A stretch of DNA of 64,000 bases, taken from Sciurus carolinensis. Its lineage: Eukaryota > Chordata > Mammalia > Rodentia > Sciuridae. The notes beneath the pieces were generated by a model. That model searched no databases and was not told where the DNA came from. It saw only the letters and a program-made list of their open reading frames with translations. Below are positions 54,351 to 64,000 of the stretch, one piece after another. Positions within the stretch are counted from its first letter, which is position 1; every line of letters starts with the position of its first letter. The stretch spans positions 146,612,057 to 146,676,056 of the forward strand of contig NC_062219.1 of assembly GCF_902686445.1 (NCBI RefSeq). The letters are read 5' to 3'. The position numbers were made by a program, and so were the translations under genes.

Positions 54351-55731
54351 AGGGTTTAAGTGTCCATTTCTTTTGACTCTGCCCCAGCCCTAGCACACGT
54401 TGTCTACGCCCTCGGTCTTCAAGCTGGGGGACCTTCTCCCCTGGGGGAGAAGTACACAGGCCCTGATTACATGCGGGCATCAGTGCCTGGGTCCTCAGTG
54501 TCCCTGAGTGCTCTGAGACTGAGCCCGAGGCCACAGCTCCCCTTTCACCCATGCTGGGTGATAGGAAGACACACAGTGTGCAGGACTGGAAACATCTCAA
54601 GGTGATTAAAAGGCAAATCTAATGACATGTATATTGCAAGAATCATCCTTATGCAAAACACAACTAAGAAACAGATTAAAGTACAGAATACTTATTATTT
54701 TGTTTAGATTTTAAAAATCAGTACAAAGAAGTCTTCTATTTGCTTGAATGTTAAAAAAAAAACCATTTAAAACATTGGTAACAATTGAATGAAGGTGGTG
54801 GGAAGGGGAGGAGATGAAGAGTGACTTGTGCAGGAATGAGTGGGATGCAGGAGGAGAGGTGGCAGCGCTGAGGGGACATCGGGGCTGGGGTTCTGTCGGG
54901 AGGAGCCGGGTGCTGGCTGAGTGGATGCAGTCTCCCGTGGCTGTATCAGGGGAAACAAGAAACCAACGGCATGGCTCGCACCGACATTTGAACACATTTT
55001 GCACTGCTGTCTGTGCCAACATGGCCAATTTTAAAGACAAGCATCTTGTTTGGGAGACGAAGTTGAAAATGGAATGATGAAAACTTCTGGAAGCATACGC
55101 TGTGCCAGTGTTTGCTGGCAGGATCCAAATAAGTCTTTTAATGTCATGAGAAAGTCTTTTGATGGATAAGCCTGAGCTTTCTTTGTGGAGCACAGTTTTA
55201 CGCCACATCGGGGGTTCTCGAACTTTCCTACACACCACGTGATTCGGGAGTTGCAGGCCCTCGTGTGACCCAGAGAAATCTCCACCTCCCTTCCCAACAG
55301 GCTCAGCCTTTCCATGGAAGCAGAGAGCCAGACCGTCTCGAGAGCTGCCCTTTGTTTCTCTGCAGCCAAGCAGCAGGCACGTGGGCTGGGTGGCCAACAT
55401 GATGGAGGGGGACTGGAAAACAGGTCTAGGGAATAGTGACGGCAATTCCTGCTCAGAGGAAAACTTGGGACAAAAGAAATTTAACCGAGTTTATTTGAGC
55501 AAAAATTAATTCACAAATTTTGCGTCACTCAAAACTGACAGAGGTTCAGTGAGTCCCTCTCCAGCGGCCTGAGCTGGGAGCTTTTGTGGGCTGACTGGAA
55601 ATCAAACTTCAGAAATTACCTGGTAGACTACAGCGAGGCATTGGATCTGGGTGTAATTCAATGGGTGGTCCCTAGTTATCTAACCTGGGTGCTGGTTAGC
55701 TCTTTGTGATTGGCCAAGAGTTGGATTTTAG
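54351..55731. other. Unique sequence holding the longest non-repeat frame of the window
   Basis: The minus strand is open for 244 codons (55445 to 54711), and a second minus frame is open for 112 codons across the same DNA. The 244-residue product is rich in Ser, Pro, Leu and Cys, and has no signal peptide, repeats or domain I recognise. I see no Kozak or splice support. I regard it as probably a chance frame. Confidence 0.4.
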
Positions 55732-55888
55732 GGTTTTGTTTTTGTTTTTTTTTGATATGGGGGTCTCCCTGTGTTTGTTGCCCAGGCTGGCCTCCAACTC
55801 CTGGGCTCAGCTGATCCTCCCACCTCAGCCTCCCTGGTAGATGGGACTCTAGGCATGCACTCCAACACCCAGCCAAGGTTTTGTTTTC
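55732..55888 (-). mobile_element. B1-like SINE monomer with target-site duplications
   Basis: Plus-strand text 'tgatatgggggtctccctgt', 'gcccaggctggcctccaact', 'cctgggctcagctgatcctc', 'gcatgcactccaacacccag'. The word GGTTTTGTTTT occurs at both ends (55732 and 55877 onward). There is no ID half. Confidence 0.8.
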
Positions 55889-56816
55889 CAAATAAGTTAC
55901 AAGAAACGCTTCCAAGTTACGTTTTGATTTGCTCATGTAAGATCTGGAAGTGCAAAAGAACCTTCTGGTAATGGTCCCCCTATGTGCTTCAGTATTTCCC
56001 AGAAAATCATGAAAAAGGCAGACAGGGTTTCTGTACACAGTAGAACAACAGAATTTTTTTGAGCTGGAAAGTTCTTGAGAGAACCTTGCTGATAGAGGAA
56101 AGATTGAATTCTTCTTCTGGGAAGTTGGAATAGACGTCGTTTTTCTTATCGCTTCCACTAAGTACATTACATTGTCAAAGGAAAAAAAAATCACATTTTA
56201 ATTTAAAGATCTCAGTTGGCTTTATTTTCTGTTCTAGAATTGAACAGCACTTCATTCCATAAAATAGAACGAGCGTTCTGATGGACTTGAGCAGAGGAGG
56301 TTGGTTTTACAGACAGAGAAGTGCTTGAAAAAAAGCAGAAGCAAAGACAAACGAGGACTGGTCATTCAGAAGTCACTCACTGTCTTTGCAAGGTGGTGAC
56401 CGGCAGACCCAAGATTTGGAAAATTGAGCGACTGGTGAACGGCAGGCCACCTCAGGTTACCTTTTTTGCATAAGGATTAAGGCAAAGGGAATTTCCTGAC
56501 CATGCCAATTAAAACTGGCCTGTTTGGGATTTGTGGCTGTTATCTCTCTAATCCTGATTTCCTGGAAGCTCAGATAACAGCTAGGTTTCAGCGTGGGGAG
56601 ACGGAGCTTCATCACTAGCGCCCCATCTCGATTTGTAGCCTGGTCTGTGCAGGAGCTTAGTCCAAAACAATGGCCTCCCAGAATGTTCTCAGTAATATGT
56701 AAGGCGTAGTGAATATTATGTACCAGAAGACTCTGAGAGGTGGAGAGAGGAAGGTGAGGGACCCTGGGACGAGGAACAACCGCATGGTGAGTTCTGTGGG
56801 TTTTCTTTCTGCCTCA
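55889..56816. other. Possible very old LTR-like sequence, unassigned
   Basis: From about 55480 through 56690, around the SINE, the text has phrases such as 'aatttaaccgagtttatttg', 'cagttggctttattttctgt' and 'ttaaaactggcctgtttggg'. I associate these with reversed retroviral-type LTRs. The match is impressionistic, and I cannot name a family or give ends. No viral gene is seen. A 172-codon minus frame at 55676-56194 runs through the SINE. Confidence 0.3.
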
Positions 56817-57113
56817 GATATTCCAGACTCAGAGCTGAAGAAGCCAGCAACTGTAAAACAGGCCCAAACAAAAGTCAAAGCACCAGGAAAAGGACAGCGT
56901 GTCAAGAGAAAATCTTTAGACAATACTGCCCTAGTCCAGACACCCCAGAAAACTCTGAAGGCCCGCCCCTCATCCATGACCACGAAGTCAGCTGGAGACC
57001 CCAGCCTTCCACCCTCACCAGGCGGTACCCAAGCACTCCGGTGGGCTCCCTGTGGGGGCCAGGACTTCAATCCCACCCTGGTGTGCACGAAGACCAAAGG
57101 AGAGCAGGAGTGA
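56817..57113 (+). other. Candidate 3' terminal exon, unproven
   Basis: A good acceptor-like sequence, 'gggttttctttctgcctcag', ends at 56816. It is followed by a frame of about 98 codons that ends at a TGA at 57111-57113. The product is basic and rich in Lys, Pro, Ser, Thr and Gln: it begins IPDSELKKPATVKQAQTKVK and includes KGQRVKRKSLDNT and VQTPQKTLKARPSS. This looks like a disordered nuclear protein tail. The frame is also open upstream (134 codons from 56709). I recognise no family, and no polyadenylation signal stands out nearby. Confidence 0.25.
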
Positions 57114-57299
57114 AATCCTGCCCCTTCTCACTCAGAAGAGACTTCATGGAGAGCCACCCCACCCCCATGCCACTAATGTCAGGAGAGGCCACATGGGGCT
57201 CTGCTGACCCTCCCAGCCAGGTGGTATCAGCCAGAGCCTAAAGAAGGAGCTCAGTGGAAGACCCTGTTAAGAGGATGAAGAGACAAACTAGAGTTTAAG

Positions 57300-57800
57300 A
57301 GAGCATGTTTACAATCTGCTGGTCCGACAGAGTAATATCTCAAATATATCAAGATATTTGCAACATCCATAGTTTAAAAAAATTAGCAAATCAACAAAAG
57401 ACATGAACAGCATTTCACTGAAGGAGTTATTCAGATAGCAAATAAGCATGTGAATGCTCGTTCAACACTATCAGCCATTAGGAATAGGCGGGTTTAAAGC
57501 CCCAGATCGCCCGCAGAACAGCTGTAATGAGAAGTAGCGACCACAGGAGCCGCTCCTGAGGAAGTGGAGAAGTGGATCACTCACGCCTTGCTGGTTGGGG
57601 CGGGAAGTGGTTCACTCTAACAGTGGTTCCACACTGGAAAAGTCTGGAAGCCTCTTAAAACCTGAACTGGGCAACTCTCCTGTGACCCAGCAAGTGCACT
57701 CCTGGACATTTGTCCCAGAGAAATGAAAACATATGTCCATGCAAAACCATGTGCTTGAATGTTTGTGGAAGTTTTATTTTCAATATCTCGAAGAGGAAAT
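57300..57800 (+). mobile_element. L1M 3' fragment
   Basis: Degraded words from the end of L1 ORF2: 'caaatcaacaaaagacatga', 'gcaaataagcatgtgaatgc', 'ccttgctggttggggcggga', 'tgtgacccagcaagtgcact', 'agaaatgaaaacatatgtcc', 'atgcaaaaccatgtgcttga'. No coding potential remains. Confidence 0.75.
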
Positions 57801-59849
57801 CTGGAAGTTTAATAGAATCCTAAGAGTCAATGAGCATTTGTCCAGTATGAACTCTTTTTAATAGAAGGATGGGCCAGATGACCCTGAAGTTTACTTCAAA
57901 CCTAAAATACTATGATTTTATGTAAAGAAATCCTCTTCCAGGCCTAGGAAAGAGTGAAACCAAATGACTCTGACTTGCATGAGTGTTGCCTAAAGGCCAG
58001 GAGAGGTAAGCGTGGAGACGGGCCGTCTGCCCCGCTGAAGTGGTCCATGGAAGGATGACAGACCAGGAAAAACGGTGAGCAGGTAACCTGAGAATGAGCC
58101 GTGACGCTGACCGAGCCACAGGGGAGGCCTGGAAGTCTTGTCGAAGGGAACCTGAGGCGAAGCTCCAAATGAGCAGATCTTTCCTGGAGCCAGAGACGGC
58201 AAGGACGAGGCATGCGGCCCAGAAATAAGAAGGAATGGGAGAAGGGGAGAGTGACCTGCAGCCAGGGTCGGGAGGTGGGTGGTTCAAGGTCACTGGAACG
58301 CCAGGTGAAGTCTAGCTCTTTTTTGCAGAGCTCAGTGGTGCTTTACGGTCACGCTCCAAAATTTTCAGCCCAAGTTCTTTATTGTTTTACGTTGAGAGTT
58401 TGTTTCTAAATATGTGAGTTTCTTACTAAATATGTGTGTGATTACAAGTCCCCGCCAGTGCCCCTTCCAATAGAGTCATTTACGGCCATGCTCACTTCTG
58501 AGAAGTGCTTACTTAGTCCTGGCCTCAGATGTTTTCAATGAAGTGGTGTCTAGAACGCTGGGGGAGGGCAGGAGAACCTTGCTCACGTGAAGTCCTTGAA
58601 CTGTGTTGCCCTTCTTTTCTCCTCTGCGTGTTCAGAGACCTGTTTCACCTGATTTCTTTGGCTCCTCCTCTCCTAGGGATACAGATACAGATATAGGAGG
58701 GATATAGACATAGATACAGATCCACATACAGACAGAGCTGGAGATGGAGATAGGGACATCGATATTGAAGCTAGTGTTTGTCTGCCTTTTCTTCTCAGTA
58801 GAAGCTGAATTTACCTGATGGAGTAAATTTACTTGTATGGGGTAGAGCTGATCGTATATGTATAGTTACACTTTACTATTATTCTGGGTGTTTCCCTGGT
58901 AAAGTTGACAATCAAAAAAAAAAAAAAGGCTATCAGCTCTTCTGAGTTCTTTACTTATTCAAGTCTTTGGACTACTACACACCATCGATTTCCTCTTATG
59001 TGACTAGAATCCACTACAATCACCCCCAAAATCAAGCAATATCTGTTAAGGATTTCAGAGCGTCGTTGCTGTGTAGGGAAAGCACTGTATTAGAACCACA
59101 ACAAAATCGTACTATTGTGTGGACACATTAGAGACGACTCCAGCTCAAGAACTGTGGATTTAAAAGCAAGTGTCTAAGCGCCCTCTAGTGGTGCATGCAG
59201 CAAACTACCCAACAGCCACCTTTCTCCGGAGCAAAGGGACAGAAACTGCAAAGATACTAATCTCAGGAAGCCTGGTGATTTGAATCCTGTTCTCAGTTTC
59301 TTCCAGAAACTCTGAGGTTCCGACAGCTTATGATACATGAAGATTTAAGTTAATTAAAAGATGCTGCTGACATCCAAGACCCAGAATAAATAATAATTAG
59401 CGTGAGACTGAATGAAACGGGGTCATGCTAGCGATAGCATCCTTGGCATTTCTTGCCAGTCCGGCCAGAAAAATTGAGTTCTGGTAGCAGTTTTTCAGCC
59501 AGGAGTGACTCTACTTGATTGGTTAAGGATTTACTGATTTATTACACAGTGACCCAGAGCAAGCATGTCCGCTAAGCCACTTCTTCAATTTCATGACAAA
59601 TAATGAACTACCTGGAATGACCAAGAACTACTTCTTTCTGGATTCCTTGAGAAATGCAAGGTTTTATTTTGGATAGCCGAGTTCTTCTGGCACAGGTAAC
59701 AACTGCACACTTTCCTTTAATATTCCAAAAGTCTGTGTGACATGTGGATGATCTGGGGACAGGTAATGATTGGGTCCCTCAGGCACTGCACAATGTTCTG
59801 GAAACAATCCAGGCCTGAAGATGTGGAGATTCTGACAGGAGCATCACTT
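57801..59849. other. Unique sequence with a GATACA-type simple repeat
   Basis: A degenerate (GATACA)n/(GATATA)n stretch lies at 58677-58765, and an A13 run near 58914. A short old repeat-like word, 'gggccagatgaccctgaagt', lies at 57870. Frames at 57910-58409 overlap on both strands with no domain. Confidence 0.45.
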
Positions 59850-59975
59850 CTGCCATGAACTGGGGGTCTTTGGGCAAGTGCTTTAACTTCTCTGGGCCTC
59901 AGTTTCCCCATTAGTCAGTGAAAGGATAATTGGACTAATAATTTGTAAGCTTCTTCATCTCTAAAGTGATGTCAT
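59850..59975 (+). mobile_element. MIR SINE
   Basis: Reads 'gccatgaactgggggtcttt', 'gggcaagtgctttaacttct', 'ctgggcctcagtttccccat', 'agtcagtgaaaggataattg'. A well-kept plus-strand MIR core. Confidence 0.85.
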
Positions 59976-60018
59976 TTACAAAAGTCATTTGGTAGAGTTC
60001 TATTTTGATGTCATATTT

Positions 60019-60160
60019 CGGGGGTTTTGTTTGTTGGTTTGTTTTTGAGACAGGGTCTCGCTGCATCGCCCAGGCTGGCCTGGAATTCCCGGACTCAGGT
60101 AATCCTGCCTCCGCCTCCCAAGTAACTGGGACCACAGTCATTTGTCACCACACCCAGCTT
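60019..60160 (-). mobile_element. B1-like SINE monomer without an ID half
   Basis: Plus-strand text '(GTTT)n', 'gagacagggtctcgctgcat', 'cgcccaggctggcctggaat', 'gcctcccaagtaactgggac', 'tgtcaccacacccagctt'. 7SL-derived. Confidence 0.85.
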
Positions 60161-60632
60161 GGTTTTCTTGATGTGTTTCCTTCAAGCCCAGAGCATCTCC
60201 CTTCAGTCCATCCTAAGTAGAGACCAGTGCTCCACAAAGGAGCGTGCTGATCTGGATCGGGATGATCCTGACTCAACTCCCCATGAAAAGGGAAGGTGCA
60301 GGGGCTGGAGAAGGGGAGGAAGGAGAGGGAATGGTGAGTGACTCGGAGGAGAACTGAAGGCCAAGAGAGGTAGAGCTGCACGTTCTCCAAGAGAAGGGGG
60401 AAGAACTTGCCAGCTCAGGAGTCAGGACCCAGAGAGGAAGGGCCTGCACCATCTCACCACTACAGTCAGGTGCTGGGCACAGGCGTCTCTGTGGGACAGA
60501 GCCGGGTGCAGCTGCCTCGTGTGGGCGGGACGAGAAGAGCTAGAGAGAGCAAGCTGGGACATCTCCATGAGAGGGACGGCAGCACACTGCCAGTGGTACC
60601 CTGAGAGCCAAAGCTCTGATGCAGGTGCCCTG
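60161..60632. other. Unique purine-rich sequence, no gene seen
   Basis: 60285-60400 is rich in GGGAGGA-type words. Short frames on both strands. Nothing is recognised. Confidence 0.4.
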
Positions 60633-60777
60633 AAGAGTGTTAGCGTTAGCGACAGGGAGGTGCTAGCGCTAGTGTTAGGGACAGGGAGGTGCTAGCGCTA
60701 GTGTTAGGGACAGGGAGGTGCTAGCGCTAGTGTTAGGGACAGGGAGGTGCTAGTGCTAGTGTTAGGGACAGGGAGGT
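60633..60777 (+). repeat. 29-bp minisatellite, about five copies
   Basis: Four units of exactly 29 bases (60662-60690, 60691-60719, 60720-60748, 60749-60777) follow one degenerate unit. Each unit reads GCTAGCGCTAGTGTTAGGGA, then CAGGGAGGT. Units 1-3 are identical, and unit 4 has one change (CGC to TGC). The unit contains the perfect palindrome CTAGCGCTAG, and its second half is G-rich with a TTAGGG word. Confidence 0.95.
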
Positions 60778-61184
60778 ACATACCCACTGTATCAGCCAAT
60801 CATAGTTTAGAGTAATTTGCTCTTTCCTTTTTAAATTAGAAAGTAGCTTTTGGCTATTAACCTAACTTTTTGTCTTGATTAATTTTCTCCTAAGAACTTA
60901 AGACTCCGGCAACCTCTGATGTGAAATATCATTCCTCGAAGACTTTTCAGAGCTCAGGTTATTATAGGTTGGGTTTGAAGTTAAGTTTCACTGTGCCAGA
61001 ATTTTACTATCTGAACAATGACTTAAAATGAGTAGCTCACCCCCTCCAAGAGGAATTGCTTTTTGATATGACTGGGTTGTGTGCAATCAGGGATAATCAC
61101 TACATTGTCATATACAGCTATCAGCCAGAGGCCGGGCAGGTGCCACAGTGAACTTTAACACTGACATAAAAGAATATGTTCAAA
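60778..61184. other. Unique sequence, no gene seen
   Basis: Non-repetitive. Nothing is recognised. Confidence 0.35.
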
Positions 61185-61378
61185 GTTGGCGTGGTGGCCC
61201 TCACCTGTAATCCCAGCGACTGAGGCAGAGGGATCACATGTCAAAGCCAGCCTCAGCAACTTAGCAAGACAAAACCTAATGAGACCCCATCTCAAAATAT
61301 AAAATAATAAGGGTGGGGATGAGGCCCAGTAGTTAAGCACCCTTGGGTTTAATCCCCAGTACCAAAAAAAAAAAAAAA
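61185..61378 (+). mobile_element. B1-dID SINE
   Basis: Reads 'ttggcgtggtggccctcacc', 'tgtaatcccagcgactgagg', 'gagaccccatctcaaaatat', 'gggtggggatgaggcccagt', 'gtttaatccccagtacc' with an A15 tail. 'caaagttgg' precedes it, and no clear target duplication is seen. Confidence 0.92.
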
Positions 61379-62160
61379 TGTCCAGTGTACCATACTGGAT
61401 ACCATGCCAAGAAAGTAGAGGTAGTTTTGATTTGGTCATAGGCGGAGAAAAGAACACACAAACAAGGAATCAATCTCCAGGTATCTTCATTACTAAACAG
61501 GAAGTGGGTCCGTGTGCTCATGGGTAAGTGCTCAAGTTTTTCCAGGAAGGCTTCTTACAAGACAGGAGTTGATTTGACATTGTCTTTTTGTGTTTAAGGA
61601 GAGGTTGCAAGAAGGCAGAGCAACCAGTACAACCTACCTGGCTTGGAGAACAGGAGCCCTTCCCAGGGCACCAGGGAGGACACTGTGGATTTGCAGGACA
61701 CCACATTTGACCAAGGCAACCTAAGAGGTGAGAGAAAGCAGCGGAAGAGGCCAGGTCAAGGGCTGAGTGAGAAGTGGGAGGAGTCTCTGAGGCCTTTCCA
61801 GAGCCCGCCCCACTGCGTCCCAACTGTCTCCCCACTGTGCACCCGGGGCCCCTCCAGCTCACAGGGCTCTCCTGTGGGCACTCTCTCTTCTCCTTTCACA
61901 AAATTTCAGCTCTGATAAAGCTGCAAGACACCGAAAATCCTTGCTTCTCACAGAGGTTTGGTATTTTAACAGGAAAAAAAAAAAAGATCTTCCAGCAGAG
62001 CATCCCCAAGGATGGTAACTGCATCTCCCCCAGGAGTCTGGTTGGAAGGAACCCAAGACACAAGAGTGCAATTTATGTGAAAGTCCTTGTTTAACCTTCA
62101 ACCTGTTGCATGTATTTGCACACTACTTATGAATTCATCTGAGTTCACTTTCATTTGAAA
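61379..62160. other. Unique sequence, no gene seen
   Basis: Frames of 90-114 codons overlap on both strands at 61518-62101, without recognisable domains. An A13 run lies near 61974. Confidence 0.4.
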
Positions 62161-62201
62161 TAGCATTAACAATTATATATAAATATGTATATACATATAT
62201 A
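62161..62201. repeat. AT-rich low-complexity run
   Basis: 'atatataaatatgtatatac' and 'atatatatttttt' directly before the reversed SINE. Confidence 0.7.
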
Positions 62202-62319
62202 TTTTTTGGGGGGGTACTAGGGATTGAACTCAGGGGCACTTTACCACTGAGCCACATCCCCAGCCCTGTTTGGTATTTTATTTAGAGACAGGGTCTCACT
62301 GAGTTGCTTAGCGCCTCAC
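62202..62319 (-). mobile_element. B1-dID SINE, B1 half truncated
   Basis: Plus-strand text: 'gtactagggattgaactcag', 'gggcactttaccactgagcc', 'acatccccagccctgtttgg', 'tttagagacagggtctcact', 'gagttgcttagcgcctca'. It stops where an ID element in the other direction begins. Confidence 0.88.
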
Positions 62320-62415
62320 CATTACACTTGCCTAGCATGTGTGAGGCACTGGGTTCAATTCTTAGCACCACATATAAATAAGTAAATAAATAAAGGTCCA
62401 TCAGCGACTAAAAAT
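62320..62415 (+). mobile_element. ID SINE, 5'-truncated, with (AAAT)n tail
   Basis: Reads 'acttgcctagcatgtgtgag', 'gcactgggttcaattcttag', 'caccacatataaataagtaa', 'ataaataaaggtccatcagc'. This is the squirrel ID form with a characteristic tail. It adjoins the reversed SINE head to head. Confidence 0.88.
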
Positions 62416-64000
62416 TTTTTGAAAACCCACAATAACAGCAATGGACTCACCACTGAACTCTGTCTCATTCTAGCAGTAACTACACTCACAGTTGCATGCA
62501 TCAATAGGGGACGGAGAAAAACCCCATTCATTTATGGAGGACTTCACACAAGTTCCGGATCTTTCCTTCTGACCTTGTGGACCTCTGCCCAGACATGAAA
62601 CGACCAGTGAGGCATGAGTGCAAGTAACACACTCATTTCCAGGCAGAGTCCTCAGAGCTTCTGAGCTATTGCCCCGTTCCCTTTCTCCTGCCTCAGTGCT
62701 CATGGGCACTGAGAAGAAGCTTCCAGAAGTCTGGTCTCAGAAGTAACCATGATGAGCAAAGCCGCTTGCTGACTGGAAAGACCCTTGCCTTGCATTTGGC
62801 CCCTGGGTATCTTCCAGCCTATGGAGACTGCTATAGTCTCAATATAAGGTGCATCTTAAATCTTATTTTCATGTTCAATATTTCTTCCTATGTGTAATTT
62901 ACTTAGTTCATTTTGATCACTGGTGTCTAATGAAAGTTGTACTCTAATCCAACCCCAAAGAAAAAGTTAACAATTAGATCAAAAGCAAAAAAATTAGCAA
63001 TTTAGATCATTATGGCCACAGGAAGTAATAAAACATTAATTTCAATTTATATGATTTTTGTGGCAGAGAAGCACGATTGGTTGTTAAGAAGAGCCTCTGT
63101 CCCAGTGCAATCTATTTCAAAAAGCTCGAGATGGACCACATGAGGATAAATTCCCGAGGGGGACATGGAATGGAAATGGAAGCTCAAGGACAGAGAGAAC
63201 AATATCAAATTTCGACTTTAAAAGTAGAGTCTTTCATATTTTTAAGGGAGTGCTGGTGTATACCAGGGAAGCATGGTATTCATTTCAATGTGATGTGTTT
63301 TTAATACAGTGCAACCGCTTTGCTTGACATTAGCTAGAGATTACGTCTTTTGCAATTACTGAAGGTATGATTAGAGGTCTTAGATGGCCATAAAAAATAT
63401 GTATTGGAATAGTTTTATACAACTTGGGAAGAATATTTGAACAAAAAGTTGGAAATGGCAATTCCAATCCATCCAGGTGGGTTTCTCACCTTTGGTGCTG
63501 CTGACGCGGTGGGCTGTGTGATTCTGTACTGTGGGGGGCTCTTCTGTGCACTGAAGGGTGTTCAGCAGCCTCCCGGCTTCTAAGTCATGAGTCTCTTCAA
63601 AGCCATGAGTGGGCAGTGGCCTGACCTCCCCTCAGCCCTATTGTCTCTCCTCCAAGCCTCAGCGACGTGTCCAGGAAGGGATGACTCACACCTGAACCTG
63701 CGGACTCATTTTCCTCCTGGCCTCTGATGAACGTGTGGGTTTGTGAGCTCTGGGAAGCTGAATCCAGTTCTGCCGGAGACCGAGGAACTCGAGCCTCGTG
63801 CTACTCCCGGTTGTTTCAGGCCCAGGTGCTTAACATTCAACATCAGATTCGTCCCATGGACACACAGGTGCACGATAATCCAGTGTACCCAGGAGAAGAG
63901 AGGGTCAGGTTTGTCGAAGATCAGGTCTCACTGATTCTTAGCAGTGGGATCTTTTTAGTTCCTGAGGAGTCCTGGGTAAGGGTGAAAGAGTTCATCAGTA
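62416..64000. other. Unique sequence to the window end, no gene seen
   Basis: No recognised repeat. Frames of 60-79 codons show no domain. The part at 63470-63800 is GC-richer than its surroundings. Confidence 0.4.

Noticed and set aside
55676..56194. 172-codon minus-strand frame
   Set aside because: About a third of it is the antisense of a B1-like SINE, including its T-rich tail read as Lys/Gln.
55440..56690. A firm call of an endogenous retroviral LTR
   Set aside because: Only a few phrases feel LTR-like. I could not define TG...CA ends, target duplications or a family, so it is left as a low-confidence note.
60633..60777. Interstitial telomere repeat
   Set aside because: TTAGGG appears once per 29-base unit and not in tandem, so it is a minisatellite and not a telomeric array.

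Overview
The window looks like non-coding nuclear DNA of a sciurid rodent (squirrel, ground squirrel or marmot group). The best evidence is the SINE set. Most SINEs pair a 7SL-derived B1-like half with a tRNA-derived ID half that reads 'gactggggatgtggctcagtg ... gttcaatccctgg'. This is the B1-dID architecture of squirrel-related rodents. Free ID elements and ID-less B1-like monomers are also present. I see no primate-type dimeric Alu and no murid B2. The rest of the repeats are old mammalian families: MIR, L2, L1M, MaLR LTRs and Tigger/MER2 DNA transposons.

No protein-coding gene, RNA gene, CRISPR array or prokaryotic feature can be supported. The open reading frames are short, overlap on both strands, often run through repeats, and match no protein I recognise. 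The sequence fits an intergenic desert or the inside of a very long intron. Two stretches deserve testing as coding remnants or exons: about 43960-44215 on the minus strand and about 56817-57113 on the plus strand.

Layout. 1-5 kb: an LTR tail, a MER2-like element, a complete minus-strand MaLR LTR (2930-3308), and an old inverted duplication (arms 3664-3844 and 4420-4658) with a nested SINE pair between the arms. 5-11 kb: a MIR, a GC-rich CpG-bearing block (6000-6650), SINEs and an L2 tail. 11-14.4 kb: an L1-rich, AT-rich region broken by a MER2 element and a SINE. 14.4-20.7 kb: a long CT array (16352-16728) and an L1 3' end split by an LTR. 20.7-29 kb: mostly unique DNA with Tigger-type elements. 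29-36 kb: MIRs, an L1 split by an LTR, a Tigger-like element and an L2 carrying two SINE insertions. 36-43.5 kb: four MaLR LTRs, L1 pieces and a 130-bp piggyBac-like MITE inside an MLT1 LTR. 43.5-54 kb: unique DNA, then a 2-kb L1M body, then an LTR with a 220-bp CT expansion. 54-64 kb: mostly unique DNA, a 29-bp minisatellite (60633-60777) and further SINEs.

Repeat names rest on recognising consensus-like words by eye, so family level is more reliable than subfamily. Boundaries are accurate to a few bases where target-site duplications or TG...CA ends are quoted, and to tens of bases elsewhere.
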